From positions 1-32,122 of the forward strand of contig JAHRVB010000183.1 of assembly GCA_019090895.1 (NCBI GenBank): a DNA stretch of 32,122 nt. Direction: 5' to 3'. Source of the DNA: Kangiellaceae bacterium (GTDB taxonomy: Bacteria; Pseudomonadota; Gammaproteobacteria; Enterobacterales; Kangiellaceae). The position numbers were made by a program, and so were the translations under genes. Positions 24,066 through 32,122 of this stretch are shown piece after piece. The number at the start of each line of letters is the position of its first letter. Position 1 is the stretch's first letter. The notes below the pieces were generated by a model. It made no database searches. It had not been told where the DNA came from and was given only the letters and a program-made list of their open reading frames with translations.

Positions 24066-24093
24066 AAAGACAAAGGCGCATAAATAGCGCCTT
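24066..24093 (-). terminator. probable terminator of the rib-nusB transcript
   Basis: AAGGCGC and GCGCCTT form a seven-pair GC-rich stem around a seven-base loop (24073-24093). On the minus strand the stem is followed by TTTGTCTTTTTAG. It lies about 180 bases after the nusB stop. The rest of 24094-24274 shows no gene. Confidence 0.65.
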
Positions 24094-24274
24094 AAAAACT
24101 TCTGCTTGATGCAAATGATCAAGAGCGTTGGGACGGAACTAATGTTTATCCTGCCCTGTTCACTTGACGATTAATAAACGTCCAGTGACCAGAAAAAACA
24201 AGAAGCTAAGAAAATTCTCTTTTTCACAACTTCTTAATAAAAGTGAGTGTTTACTATTAATCGTATCGCTAATA

Positions 24275-24790
24275 TTACTTAATTTCCGTAGCCCGCAGTT
24301 GACGAGCCAGCTTATCAAGTATGCCATTAACAAACTTATGACCTTCAGACGCGCCAAAAGTTTTAGTTAATTCTAACGCTTCGTTAATAACCACTTTATA
24401 GGGAATATCGATTCGCGCTTTTAATTCGTAACAGGCTAACCGAAGAATCGCGAGTTCAACCGGATTTACCTCTTCAAAATCTCTATTAAATACCGGCTTT
24501 AATAACTCATCAATCTCTGAAATATCAGAGAGTGTATTCACTAAGATTTCCTGAAAATAAGGAATGTCTACCTTTCTAGCATTGATTGACTCAAGAAATT
24601 GTAACTCGATATCCTTGATGGGATTACCACTGAGCTGCCATTGGTATATCCCCTGTACGGCATATCGTCGGGCTTTTTTTCGTGTCGAAGGTTTTTGCAA
24701 TGCACGTTTATTTTCAGCGCTCGATTTACTTTCGGCGTCGGACTTATTTTCCATTATGGGCTTAATTTCAGCCTCTGGTTTAATAGACAT
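24275..24790 (-). CDS. nusB: transcription antitermination factor NusB
   Basis: The 171-residue product carries the NusB core from about residue 37: ARRYAVQGIYQWQLSGN, then VDIPYFQEIL, NRDFEEVNPVELAILRLACYEL, PYKVVINEALELTKTFG and KFVNGILDKLAR at the end. NusB with NusE binds boxA RNA for rRNA antitermination. The first 36 residues are an unusual Lys/Glu/Ser-rich tail with a repeated AE-K/S unit (ENKSDAES, SSAENK); E. coli NusB has 139 residues and no such tail. A start at codon 13 is possible, but the ATG at 24790 lies six bases after the ribH stop, as expected for a coupled gene. Confidence 0.94.
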   Translation of the reverse strand: MSIKPEAEIKPIMENKSDAESKSSAENKRALQKPSTRKKARRYAVQGIYQWQLSGNPIKDIELQFLESINARKVDIPYFQEILVNTLSDISEIDELLKPVFNRDFEEVNPVELAILRLACYELKARIDIPYKVVINEALELTKTFGASEGHKFVNGILDKLARQLRATEIK

Positions 24791-24796
24791 AGCAGT

Positions 24797-25264
24797 TTAG
24801 TTTTCCATCTCTGCAAAAAGATTAACCATTTCAAGTGCTGTGATCGCCGCTTCGCCACCCTTGTTACCGGCTTTTGTGCCTGCTCTCTCGATAGCTTGTT
24901 CAATTGAATCCACGGTTAAAACACCGAATGAAACTGGAATGTTTGCGTTTAGCGAAACTTGAGAAAGACCCTTCACACATTCACCCGCAACATAATCAAA
25001 ATGCGGGGTACCGCCTCTTATGACTGCGCCAAGTGCAATGATTGCATCGTATTTTTTGGTTGCTGCAATTCGTTGAGCGGCAATCGGCATTTCAAAAGCA
25101 CCGGGTACTCGGATAACTTCAATCGCACTCTCTTGGACACCGTGTCGCTTTAAGGTATCGATCGCTCCTTCCAACAAGCTCTCAACAATAAAGCTATTAA
25201 AACGAGCTACCAATATCGCGAATTTGCTGTTATCAGCAACTAACTTGCCTTCAATCGTTTTCAT
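24797..25264 (-). CDS. ribH: 6,7-dimethyl-8-ribityllumazine synthase
   Basis: The 155-residue product has [17 protein letters not shown], the substrate loop VPGAFEMP, and the catalytic His in [12 protein letters not shown]. It condenses 5-amino-6-ribitylaminouracil with dihydroxybutanone phosphate to lumazine, and usually assembles as a pentamer or a 60-mer shell. It lies between ribBA and nusB. The 129-base gap to ribBA carries AAGG ten bases before the ATG and a long perfect palindrome (25305-25326). Confidence 0.96.
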   Translation of the reverse strand: MKTIEGKLVADNSKFAILVARFNSFIVESLLEGAIDTLKRHGVQESAIEVIRVPGAFEMPIAAQRIAATKKYDAIIALGAVIRGGTPHFDYVAGECVKGLSQVSLNANIPVSFGVLTVDSIEQAIERAGTKAGNKGGEAAITALEMVNLFAEMEN

Positions 25265-25304
25265 TTTTAATTTACCTTATTCCTGGGGAATACTTTTTTC
25301 ATTT

Positions 25305-25326
25305 AGTAAATGAATATTCATTTACT
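25305..25326. promoter_or_regulatory. 22-base perfect palindrome between ribBA and ribH
   Basis: AGTAAATGAAT is followed directly by its reverse complement ATTCATTTACT, giving 11+11 bases with no spacer. It is 41 bases upstream of the ribH ATG. A perfect dyad of this length suits a dimeric regulator; with no loop it is a poor terminator, though a four-base loop could still form. No regulator gene is adjacent. Confidence 0.45.
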
Positions 25327-25393
25327 TTAGACTATTCATATATCGATTCGTTTATTTAGAATCTCATTTTTCAAGACCAATCAATTTCGAATA

Positions 25394-26509
25394 CTAATTA
25401 TCTTCTATATATTCAACAGCTTGCAGACTAAACCCGGCTAGTGAGTGATATTTCTTTACCGGACTGAGAAGCCGCATTTTGTGGACATTCAAATCGACTA
25501 AAATCTGCGAGCCAATGCCAACGGTTCGTGTTGCTTTACTCTGTTGCGCTTGAGCAGTCTCACTTTGGCGGTTATGACCGCTTAATTTCGCTATTCTATC
25601 AAGAATAGCATTGGGTGACGATTGATTCCCTAAAAGCAGTACAACGCCGGTACCTTCTTGGGATACGCGCTCTAATGCTCTTCGAATAGTCCAACTGCCC
25701 AAATCTTTTTTCTCACGTGCTAATAAATCCGTCGCCACATCAGCAATATGAACTCGGACCAAGGTCGCTTCATCAGGGGCGATTTCTCCTTTAACGAGTG
25801 CAATATGTACTTGTCCTTCGATATCATCTTGATAAGCGTGTAATTTAAAATCGCCGAACTCTGTTTGCCACTCGGTTGAAAATTCTTTACTTACCGAGTT
25901 CTCGGTATTCATGCGGTATTCGATTAAATCGGCAATCGTACCAATTTTAAGCTGATGTTCCTTGGCAAACTCTTCCAAATCCGGACGACGCGCCATGGTG
26001 CCATCTTCGTTAAGAATTTCGACAATCGTTGCACTGGGTTCAAATCCAGCGAGGCGCGCTAAATCACAACCCGCTTCAGTGTGTCCCGCTCTTACAAGCA
26101 CTCCACCTTTTTTCGCCATGATAGGGAAAATATGACCTGGTTGAACGATATCCCGAGGCTTGGCATCTGCCGCCACTGCTGCCTGAATAGTCTTAGCTCT
26201 ATCAGCTGCAGAAATCCCCGTAGTGACTCCCTCTGCCGCTTCAATCGACAAAGTAAAGTTTGTTTCAAAAGATGCTTGATTCTTATCAACCATTAATCGT
26301 AAATTCAATTGCTCACACCGCTCTTGAGTGAGTGTTAAACAAACCAACCCACGACCGTATTTAGCCATAAAATTAATGTCATCAGGACGAACCATACTTG
26401 ACGCCATGAGTAAATCACCTTCATTCTCACGGTCTTCGTCATCCATTAGGATAACCATTTTACCGGCGGCGATATCGTCGATTATTTCTCTTGCGGTATT
26501 TAATTGCAT
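25394..26509 (-). CDS. ribB: 3,4-dihydroxy-2-butanone-4-phosphate synthase with degenerate GTP cyclohydrolase II domain
   Basis: The 371-residue product has a full RibB domain (1-200): DDEDRENEGDLL (23-34), the catalytic stretch VRAGHTEAGCDLARLAG (139-155) and EILNEDGTMARRPDL. It makes dihydroxybutanone phosphate from ribulose 5-phosphate. The C-terminal RibA-like domain (about 205-371) keeps VRVH (251-254) but lacks the three zinc-binding Cys that normally follow (SECLTGD...CDCG); here the segment reads IADVATDLLAREKKDLG. It is therefore very unlikely to hydrolyse GTP. Such RibB-X fusions are common in Gammaproteobacteria, where a separate ribA does that job. It lies between ribE and ribH in the rib cluster. 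No FMN riboswitch is evident in the 86 bases upstream. Confidence 0.93.
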   Translation of the reverse strand: MQLNTAREIIDDIAAGKMVILMDDEDRENEGDLLMASSMVRPDDINFMAKYGRGLVCLTLTQERCEQLNLRLMVDKNQASFETNFTLSIEAAEGVTTGISAADRAKTIQAAVAADAKPRDIVQPGHIFPIMAKKGGVLVRAGHTEAGCDLARLAGFEPSATIVEILNEDGTMARRPDLEEFAKEHQLKIGTIADLIEYRMNTENSVSKEFSTEWQTEFGDFKLHAYQDDIEGQVHIALVKGEIAPDEATLVRVHIADVATDLLAREKKDLGSWTIRRALERVSQEGTGVVLLLGNQSSPNAILDRIAKLSGHNRQSETAQAQQSKATRTVGIGSQILVDLNVHKMRLLSPVKKYHSLAGFSLQAVEYIEDN

Positions 26510-26595
26510 GGTAATGCTTTTACTCTCTTTTTATAACACAATGATTTACTTGAGTTTTTACTATCTTTTCTACTTACCTAGCGATTCAGCGCTAA

Positions 26596-27249
26596 CTACT
26601 TAATAAACCCCGATTGTTGCAGTAAGCTTGTAGTAATATTAGTCTCTGTCGTTGTTTTTTGCCCAGTTAACAATCTTTCTAAATAACGTGCTAATAGATC
26701 CACTTCAAGATTAACCATTGTACCAGCTTGATAACCACTCATGGTGGTTTCACTTAGGGTATGCGGAACCAAATTTAATTCGAATTCGGAACCATTCACC
26801 TCGTTAACCGTTAAGCTGACACCATCAATACAGATGGCTCCTTTCTTAGCGATATAATGCGCCAATTCATCAGGCGCTTTGACTCGATAACGCAGACTGC
26901 GAGAATCCTTCTGAATATCCTGTATTTCGCCGATGCCATCGACATGTCCACTGACCAAATGTCCACCTAATCGAGTGGTTGGCGTCAGCGCCTTTTCCAA
27001 ATTAACCGGGCTACCGACAACTAAGTCAGCGAGTGTACTTAAACGAATAGTCTCGCCCGAAACATCAGCGGTATAATGCTGTTGATCGAAACTAATCGCT
27101 GTCAAACAAACACCGTTACAAGCAATACTATCTCCTAAAGCAACATCTGACATATCGAGCTTATCAACAGCAATAGTCAACCTTAAATCGCCCGATCGTG
27201 GCTCAATCTTTTCAATTTTTCCTACGCTCTCTATGATGCCAGTAAACAT
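26596..27249 (-). CDS. ribE: riboflavin synthase
   Basis: The 217-residue product starts MFTGIIESVGKI, the invariant start of the family, with GAGAGG just upstream. It consists of two similar lumazine-binding halves, seen as ACNGVCLTAI and later CIDGVSLTVNEV, with GGHLVSGHVDG between them. It dismutates two lumazines to riboflavin and the pyrimidine precursor. It lies 69 bases after ribD and before ribBA. The same gene is called ribC in E. coli and ribE elsewhere. Confidence 0.96.
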   Translation of the reverse strand: MFTGIIESVGKIEKIEPRSGDLRLTIAVDKLDMSDVALGDSIACNGVCLTAISFDQQHYTADVSGETIRLSTLADLVVGSPVNLEKALTPTTRLGGHLVSGHVDGIGEIQDIQKDSRSLRYRVKAPDELAHYIAKKGAICIDGVSLTVNEVNGSEFELNLVPHTLSETTMSGYQAGTMVNLEVDLLARYLERLLTGQKTTTETNITTSLLQQSGFIK

Positions 27250-27318
27250 CTATTGCCTCTCTATAAGCCGTCGTAATAAGTCGCCGAAATAAAACCGTTA
27301 ACCTGCATTGCAGGTCGA

Positions 27319-28467
27319 TTAGGATTTAATCGAATAAATCAATCGAATATCGTTACCAAGTTGCTTAATATCCCTTAGTTCCAATTCGGGACAATCATCC
27401 ATCTGCGCTATTTCTAACTGCATCAAACCCATGGCTTGATCGCCCATGAGTTTTGGCGCCATATAAACGACCAACTCATCTATCAAGCCTAAAGCCAGAA
27501 ATTGACCTGCAAGCCTATGACCTGCTTCCACCATTATCTGGTTGAGTCCAGCTATAGATAACTGCTCAATCAATGCTGGTAAGTCCGTCGCTTCAATTGG
27601 TTTAATATGTTCGTTATCGATGGGAGATAGCTTAACCAAAGCCCTTGCTTTGTCTGTTACCCACCAAACTGACTCATTTAAGACATTTGCTTGTTCTTCA
27701 CTAACACCGAATAAGGTTGGTTTACCAAATATTTTGTCGCTTGGATCGGCTTTCGCTTCGCGGTCTAATAGTACTCGCAACGGTTGCCGGAATTTTACTG
27801 TTGGTAGAGCTTGTTGGTCAGTTTCACTCAATCGAGCGGTTAAACTCGGGTTATCCGCTAACTGAGTGCCTATGCCGGTAATAATAGCGTCATGTCGCGC
27901 TCTTAATCGCTGTACATCGGCTCGAGCTGCGCTACCGGTAATCCATTGACTCGCACCATCCGCCAAAGCGGTTCGACCGTCTAAACTCATCGCTAATTTG
28001 AGTGTTATCTTTGCACGACCTCGCTCCATTCGAGCAACAAAACCTTGATTAAGCTCGCGAGCTTGCGCTTCTAACAATCCGACTTTAGTCGAGATTCCTG
28101 CGGTATTGAGTATCTCAAAACCTTTGCCACATACCGCTGGATTAGGATCTTGCATTGCTGCAACTATGTGTTTCACACCCGCTTCAACTAAAGCGAGAGC
28201 ACACGCTCCGGTTTTACCAACATGGGCACAAGGCTCCAATGTGACATAACAAGTCGAACCTTCGGCATTTTTGCCGGCGCTTTTAAGCGCATTTATTTCA
28301 GCATGGCTGTCGCCATAATTTTGGTGCAATCCTTGACCAACAATCTCGCCATTTTTGACGATAACACACCCGACCATGGGATTAGGGCGCGCAGTATACT
28401 CACCTTGGCGTGCCAATTGTAGGGCGATCCCCATGAATCGGTGATCTTGTTGGGACCAATTAGTCAT
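27319..28467 (-). CDS. ribD: bifunctional pyrimidine deaminase/reductase
   Basis: The 382-residue product has an N-terminal deaminase (1-145) with the zinc site His55-Ala-Glu57, Cys80 in LEPCAHVGKTGAC, and Cys89. The C-terminal reductase (about 150-382) starts KITLKLAMSLDGRTALADG and holds the NADPH region IITGIGTQLADNPSLTAR and LMVEAG-like IMVEAGHRLAG. It carries out the second and third committed steps of riboflavin synthesis. It starts 12 bases after nrdR, so the two are very likely co-transcribed. The usual PCSHxGRTPPC deaminase motif is slightly varied here, with all ligands kept. Confidence 0.95.
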   Translation of the reverse strand: MTNWSQQDHRFMGIALQLARQGEYTARPNPMVGCVIVKNGEIVGQGLHQNYGDSHAEINALKSAGKNAEGSTCYVTLEPCAHVGKTGACALALVEAGVKHIVAAMQDPNPAVCGKGFEILNTAGISTKVGLLEAQARELNQGFVARMERGRAKITLKLAMSLDGRTALADGASQWITGSAARADVQRLRARHDAIITGIGTQLADNPSLTARLSETDQQALPTVKFRQPLRVLLDREAKADPSDKIFGKPTLFGVSEEQANVLNESVWWVTDKARALVKLSPIDNEHIKPIEATDLPALIEQLSIAGLNQIMVEAGHRLAGQFLALGLIDELVVYMAPKLMGDQAMGLMQLEIAQMDDCPELELRDIKQLGNDIRLIYSIKS

Positions 28468-28479
28468 ATAAAATTTGGT

Positions 28480-28935
28480 TTATTCTTTGGATTCGAGACG
28501 CTCAATTTCGTCTCGGAATTCACTGACGTCCTTAAAGCGACGATAAACGGAGGCAAAACGAACAAATGCGACTTGATCGAGTTTGCGAAGGGCTTCCATG
28601 ACAAGGTCGCCGATTTTAGCTGCATTAACCTCTCTTTCGCCCATTCCACGTAGTCTGGATTGAATACCAATAATGGATTCTTCAACCGCTTCAACAGAAA
28701 CCGGTCTTTTTTCTACCGCTCTTAATATACCTGCTTTGAGCTTGGCATCATCGAAAGGTTGGCGACTGCCATCCCCTTTAATCACTTTGGGCATCACTAA
28801 TTCAGCAGTTTCAAAAGTTGTAAATCGCTCGCCGCATTCAATGCACTCTCTACGTCGACGAACTTGTCCGCCTTCGGTGACTAACCGAGAATCGATAACT
28901 TTTGTATCTTGGAAAGAGCAAAATGGACAATGCAT
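28480..28935 (-). CDS. nrdR: transcriptional repressor NrdR
   Basis: The 151-residue product begins [17 protein letters not shown] and has a second Cys pair in [13 protein letters not shown], making the zinc ribbon. An ATP-cone domain covers about 49-139 ([22 protein letters not shown] and onward). NrdR senses ATP/dATP and represses ribonucleotide reductase genes by binding NrdR boxes. Its place before ribD and after glyA is typical. AGGGTG lies just before the ATG. Confidence 0.97.
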   Translation of the reverse strand: MHCPFCSFQDTKVIDSRLVTEGGQVRRRRECIECGERFTTFETAELVMPKVIKGDGSRQPFDDAKLKAGILRAVEKRPVSVEAVEESIIGIQSRLRGMGEREVNAAKIGDLVMEALRKLDQVAFVRFASVYRRFKDVSEFRDEIERLESKE

Positions 28936-29028
28936 AACTGCACCCTAAATTAAACAATGGATAACGTTAGTTGTTGACAGGCGTGAATCGCAATTGAAGG
29001 AATAACCTACATGAGAATCAACACGCAA

Positions 29029-29042
29029 ACCCGCCTACGGGT
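29029..29042. repeat. short hairpin in the nrdR leader
   Basis: ACCCG, loop CCTA, CGGGT lies about 95 bases upstream of the nrdR start, between it and the glyA terminator. It could be part of a leader RNA. No function is assigned. Confidence 0.25.
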
Positions 29043-29060
29043 CAATATTGGGGGCATTAT

Positions 29061-29094
29061 ACAGGTAATCCAACCCTCTGGTTAGATTACCTGT
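29061..29094 (-). terminator. terminator-like hairpin after glyA
   Basis: ACAGGTAATC pairs with GATTACCTGT, and AACC pairs with GGTT inside, with a four-base loop. The one unmatched position is U-G on the minus strand, which pairs, but C-A on the plus strand, which does not. The minus-strand RNA thus has a 15-pair stem, placed 45 bases after the glyA stop. No long U-run follows. Confidence 0.6.
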
Positions 29095-29138
29095 AATTTG
29101 GTCACTGTCTTTAGCTTAGATTAACTAAAGACATAGAA

Positions 29139-30392
29139 TTACGCTTGGTAGACAGGAAACTTAGCCGTTAGCTCTAGAACCTTAGCTTTAGTCGCCGTAA
29201 TCACGGTTTCATTGCCAATGTCATCCAAAATATCACAAATCCACTGGGCGAGTTGGGTCGCTTCAGCTTCTTTCATACCGCGAGTGGTAATTGCTGGAGT
29301 ACCCATTCTTAATCCACTGGTCACGAAAGGCGAACGAGGTTCATTCGGAACAGTGTTTTTATTAACGGTAATGAAAGCTGCACCAAGCGCCGCTTCCGCA
29401 TCTTTTCCCGTAATATCTTTGTCTATCAGATTTATCAAAAACAAATGATTGTCAGTACCACCGGAAACAATGTTATATCCGCGATCCTGAAGAACCGAAA
29501 CCATTGCTTTTGAGTTGACTAATACTTGCGCTTGAGTCGCTTTAAACTCGTCTCCCAGTGCTTCTTTGAACGCCACCGCTTTAGCAGCGATGATGTGCAT
29601 TAAAGGACCTCCTTGACTACCTGGGAATACAGCAGAATTAAACTTCTTGTGAAGCTCAGGATTCTCTCTCGCAAGGATTATCCCACCTCGAGGACCCGCT
29701 AAGGTTTTGTGGGTGGTTGAAGTAACCACATCAGCATGAGGCACCGGGTTAGGATAAAGACCAGCAGCTACGAGTCCAGCAACATGAGCCATATCAACCA
29801 TAAAGTAAGCACCTACTTTGTCTGCAATAGCTCTAAATTTAGCCCAGTCGATACTACGAGAGTAAGCTGAAAAACCACCCAAGATCATTTTTGGTTTGTG
29901 TTCCATCGCTAACGCTTCGACTTGTTCAAAGTCAATATAGCCTTTAGCATCTAAACCATACTGAACCGATTTGTAGATTTTGCCTGAGAAATTGACCGGC
30001 GATCCGTGAGTTAGGTGACCGCCTTCATTAAGGTTCATCCCTAAAACGGTGTCACCTGGATTAAGCAATGCCATATAGACTGCAGAGTTAGCTTGTGAAC
30101 CTGAATGAGGTTGAACATTGGCATAATCGGCACCAAAAAGTTCTTTCACTCGATCAATCGCTAATTGCTCAGTCACATCAACATATTCACACCCACCGTA
30201 ATAACGCTTCGAAGGATATCCTTCTGCATATTTATTGGTTAAAACAGAACCTTGAGCAGCCATAACTCGAGTACTGGTATAGTTTTCAGAAGCGATTAAT
30301 TCAATGTGTTGCTCTTGACGCTTCTTTTCCGCTTGGATGGAATCCCATAACTCGGCATCAAATTCAGCGATAGATTGAGTATTATGTAGCAT
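29139..30392 (-). CDS. glyA: serine hydroxymethyltransferase
   Basis: The 417-residue product, the same length as E. coli GlyA, starts at an ATG behind GAGGAAA. Visible motifs are [60 protein letters not shown] and the PLP lysine in [15 protein letters not shown]. It converts serine and tetrahydrofolate to glycine and methylene-tetrahydrofolate in the cytoplasm. A hairpin follows the gene, and nrdR starts on the same strand about 200 bases later. Confidence 0.97.
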   Translation of the reverse strand: MLHNTQSIAEFDAELWDSIQAEKKRQEQHIELIASENYTSTRVMAAQGSVLTNKYAEGYPSKRYYGGCEYVDVTEQLAIDRVKELFGADYANVQPHSGSQANSAVYMALLNPGDTVLGMNLNEGGHLTHGSPVNFSGKIYKSVQYGLDAKGYIDFEQVEALAMEHKPKMILGGFSAYSRSIDWAKFRAIADKVGAYFMVDMAHVAGLVAAGLYPNPVPHADVVTSTTHKTLAGPRGGIILARENPELHKKFNSAVFPGSQGGPLMHIIAAKAVAFKEALGDEFKATQAQVLVNSKAMVSVLQDRGYNIVSGGTDNHLFLINLIDKDITGKDAEAALGAAFITVNKNTVPNEPRSPFVTSGLRMGTPAITTRGMKEAEATQLAQWICDILDDIGNETVITATKAKVLELTAKFPVYQA

Positions 30393-30635
30393 TTTGATTT
30401 CCTCGAAAAAGGCTTAAAACAGCCATAGGTAGACAAAAAGTCGAAGTTTAAAGACAGTGAAAATTTGCCGGTATTGTATCTAATATGCTGGTCAGTGTCG
30501 CCATAATCACGAGTTATATAACCAATATATTGTAAAAAACATGAGCAAACAGAATGAGCCCTTAAGTGCTATGTATCTAATCATCTTTATTAAATAATAT
30601 CGAGTCTATATTTCCCTTTCAGCGGGTCTGTTTTA

Positions 30636-30821
30636 TTACTTTACTCCTGTTTTATAAGTTTCGTTATCGTAGGCTCGTCTCCCAGCATTCAATAACTCTT
30701 TGACAGCCTCCGTGTCGTTTGTAACTATTGGTTGGCCTGTTTTAAAAACTTGGAAATCTAGTAAACGGGCTCCAAACTTAATCGAAACAAGTTTTAAACT
30801 ATTCGTTGAACTAGGATTGCT
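30636..30821 (-). pseudogene. possible C-terminal remnant of an unidentified protein
   Basis: A minus-strand frame of 61 codons with no start codon ends at a TAA (30636-30638). The last 45 residues look like a real protein end: ARLLDFQVFKTGQPIV, then NDTEAVKELLNAGRRAYDNE and TYKTGVK. It is closed upstream by a TAG that overlaps the ATG of the plus-strand protease gene. The rest of 30393-30635 shows no gene; the glyA promoter must lie there. I cannot name the family, and a chance frame is not excluded. Confidence 0.35.
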
Positions 30822-30823
30822 CT

Positions 30824-32023
30824 ATGGCTAATGCAACTGCCAGATTATCGCGCTCACTGGGTTTAATTACAGTTGGTATTCTAATTGGAGCGGTCTCGGT
30901 TTATCTGCTCGTCACCTATACAAGTGGTTTTGTGCACAAGCGTTCCAGCCCTTCGAACACTGCATACTCAGATCACGACCTAAGTGACCCCAATCAAAAT
31001 CAAGCTGAGAGTTATTCACAATTTGCAGTTAATGGTAGCCTAATCCAAACAGAGGATCTGGATTGTCGATTTGATGAGAATACGTCATCAGATAAAACCA
31101 CTCCACGACTGCTCCACAATTTGGATAACAGCCGAAGTATTTTGGCAAATGATCTGTCTCGACTCAGCCACTGGGGGTCAATGCAGGAATTTGAAGAAAG
31201 CTTACTTTCTTTTCTTATTTCTAATGACTCTAATCATCATTTACTTGCCAAAGGTCGGGTTTATTTTCAAACTGACTACGTTGCAGCGTTAGTTGAGCTA
31301 TATTCCGCTCAACAATCTGCCTCTGATGATGAACGGCTCGAAATGTTTCAACATGAAATTTCGGCGTTAATCGATTATGTTCGTCGCCAATATTTTTCCG
31401 AGAACCAGATGATCAGCATCAATACCTTTACTCAATTGATGAATCTCGCTAATGAAAAGCAACCGAACAATATCCCGGTGATCGTTTCATTAGTGAGACA
31501 CCATTTATTGTTAGGCGATTATCATTTAGCGGAAAATTTTATCGAACGTATTCCTTCCGATCTTGATAATTTGTCTACCATCAAATTATTGAATCATCGA
31601 TTAGAGGAAAATATTGCTAGCAATCCTTCTCAACAAAATGGCATCCCACTCATCAAAAGCGGCGACCACTATATTGTTGAAGCTGTTTTCAATAACGATG
31701 TCACTGTTAGGCTCATGCTCGATACAGGTGCAAGCAGCACGGCGGTTTCACGGCAAACCATGAGTGCACTAATGACAATGTCTGATGGATTTAATAACAT
31801 CGAATTTTCTAAATGGGTCTCAACAGCAGGCGGTCCTGTGCGCGCTAGATTGTTTAGAGGAGAAAGCTTAAGTGTTGATGATTTTGAAATGGATAATCCA
31901 TTGATTCTCGAAACCGCCATTGCTAAGAACAATCATTTTGATGGCGTCATCGGAATGGATTTCTTATCGAAGTATGAATTTAGGATCGATCACAAAACTG
32001 ATCGGCTCTATTTAAGCCATTAA
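30824..32023 (+). CDS. membrane-anchored retropepsin-like aspartic protease
   Basis: The 399-residue product starts at an ATG with AGGA seven bases upstream. A single N-terminal helix (about 12-33) anchors it, with the rest in the periplasm. Residues about 95-260 are helical and TPR-like (LLAKGRVYFQTDYVAALVEL, LLLGDYHLAENFIERI). The C-terminal 125 residues form a retropepsin-like domain with the active-site motif LMLDTGASSTAV (Asp300) and FDGVIGMDFLSKYEF near the end. This domain order, helical repeats then an aspartic protease, is seen in several Gammaproteobacteria. It likely works in the envelope; the substrate is unknown. No gene follows within the remaining 99 bases. Confidence 0.82.
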   Translation: MANATARLSRSLGLITVGILIGAVSVYLLVTYTSGFVHKRSSPSNTAYSDHDLSDPNQNQAESYSQFAVNGSLIQTEDLDCRFDENTSSDKTTPRLLHNLDNSRSILANDLSRLSHWGSMQEFEESLLSFLISNDSNHHLLAKGRVYFQTDYVAALVELYSAQQSASDDERLEMFQHEISALIDYVRRQYFSENQMISINTFTQLMNLANEKQPNNIPVIVSLVRHHLLLGDYHLAENFIERIPSDLDNLSTIKLLNHRLEENIASNPSQQNGIPLIKSGDHYIVEAVFNNDVTVRLMLDTGASSTAVSRQTMSALMTMSDGFNNIEFSKWVSTAGGPVRARLFRGESLSVDDFEMDNPLILETAIAKNNHFDGVIGMDFLSKYEFRIDHKTDRLYLSH

Positions 32024-32122
32024 TAAAAAATTTGGTCTACTCCTCCGTCACTCACAAATTGTTCTTATACCAGCTGATACTCGCACTAAATCAGTCGCAC
32101 TATAGGCGTCCGCATCAGCGTA

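Noticed and set aside
23908..24274. TPP riboswitch or small RNA before thiL
   Set aside because: No CUGAGA/ACCUGA-type THI box pattern. Only a small inverted repeat and the nusB terminator are visible.
26510..26595. FMN riboswitch before ribBA
   Set aside because: The 86-base gap is too short for an RFN element and shows none of its conserved helices. The ribBA-ribH gap also lacks it.
30393..30640. tRNA or small RNA between glyA and the protease
   Set aside because: No cloverleaf, no T-arm motif and no terminator-bounded unit could be found by eye.
1..32122. CRISPR array, insertion sequence, integron or prophage
   Set aside because: No spaced identical repeats, no paired terminal inverted repeats around a transposase, and no integrase or phage genes are visible.

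Overview
The window is an ordinary piece of chromosome from an AT-rich (roughly 40-45% GC by eye) gammaproteobacterium. The main evidence is the gene order glyA - nrdR - ribD - ribE - ribBA - ribH - nusB - thiL - pgpA on the minus strand, which is characteristic of that class. The long-form PyrB, HemL and HemJ proteins resemble those of marine Gammaproteobacteria. A genus cannot be fixed from sequence reading alone; a Kangiella- or Alteromonadales-like marine bacterium is an inference. I see no rRNA, tRNA, CRISPR array, intact insertion sequence or phage module.

Layout. (1) 1-800: a small membrane protein cut by the window edge, then a gene-poor stretch with two apparent coding remnants and a terminator. 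(2) 799-6104: an iron region. A His-rich secreted protein on the minus strand diverges from a four-gene plus-strand operon: a secreted His/Glu-containing protein, a Tat-exported FbpA-like ferric-binding protein with a Tyr-Tyr pair, a fused two-domain permease and an ATPase. Two Fur-box-like sites lie between the two transcription units. (3) 6123-11543: mostly single genes. These are a periplasmic SAM methyltransferase-like protein, a PhnA-domain protein, a TudS/DUF523 protein, an ATP-grasp enzyme, a small membrane protein, a lipoprotein with a seven-unit 18-residue repeat, and HemJ. (4) 11611-15534: an unknown membrane-anchored protein on the minus strand, then pyrB and hemL. (5) 15936-21677: a large acidic lipoprotein followed by the most interesting locus. 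On the minus strand is a bufferin-type ribosomal-peptide metallophore operon: a precursor with four Cys, an MNIO/DUF692 enzyme, a DUF2063 partner and a DoxX-like membrane protein. Facing away from it is an ECF sigma factor overlapping a DUF3379 membrane protein that is probably its anti-sigma factor. (6) 21691-30392: a secreted retropepsin-like protein, then the riboflavin, thiamine and phospholipid housekeeping block and glyA, all on the minus strand. (7) 30393-32122: an apparent coding remnant and a second, membrane-anchored retropepsin-like protein.

How they work together. The iron operon should bring ferric iron across the inner membrane under Fur control. The buf locus should make a Cys-modified periplasmic peptide that binds metal, probably copper or a similar soft metal, under control of the adjacent sigma/anti-sigma pair. 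RibD, RibE, RibBA and RibH make riboflavin from GTP-derived intermediates, but the GTP cyclohydrolase II half of RibBA has lost its zinc-binding cysteines. That reaction must therefore come from a separate ribA elsewhere.
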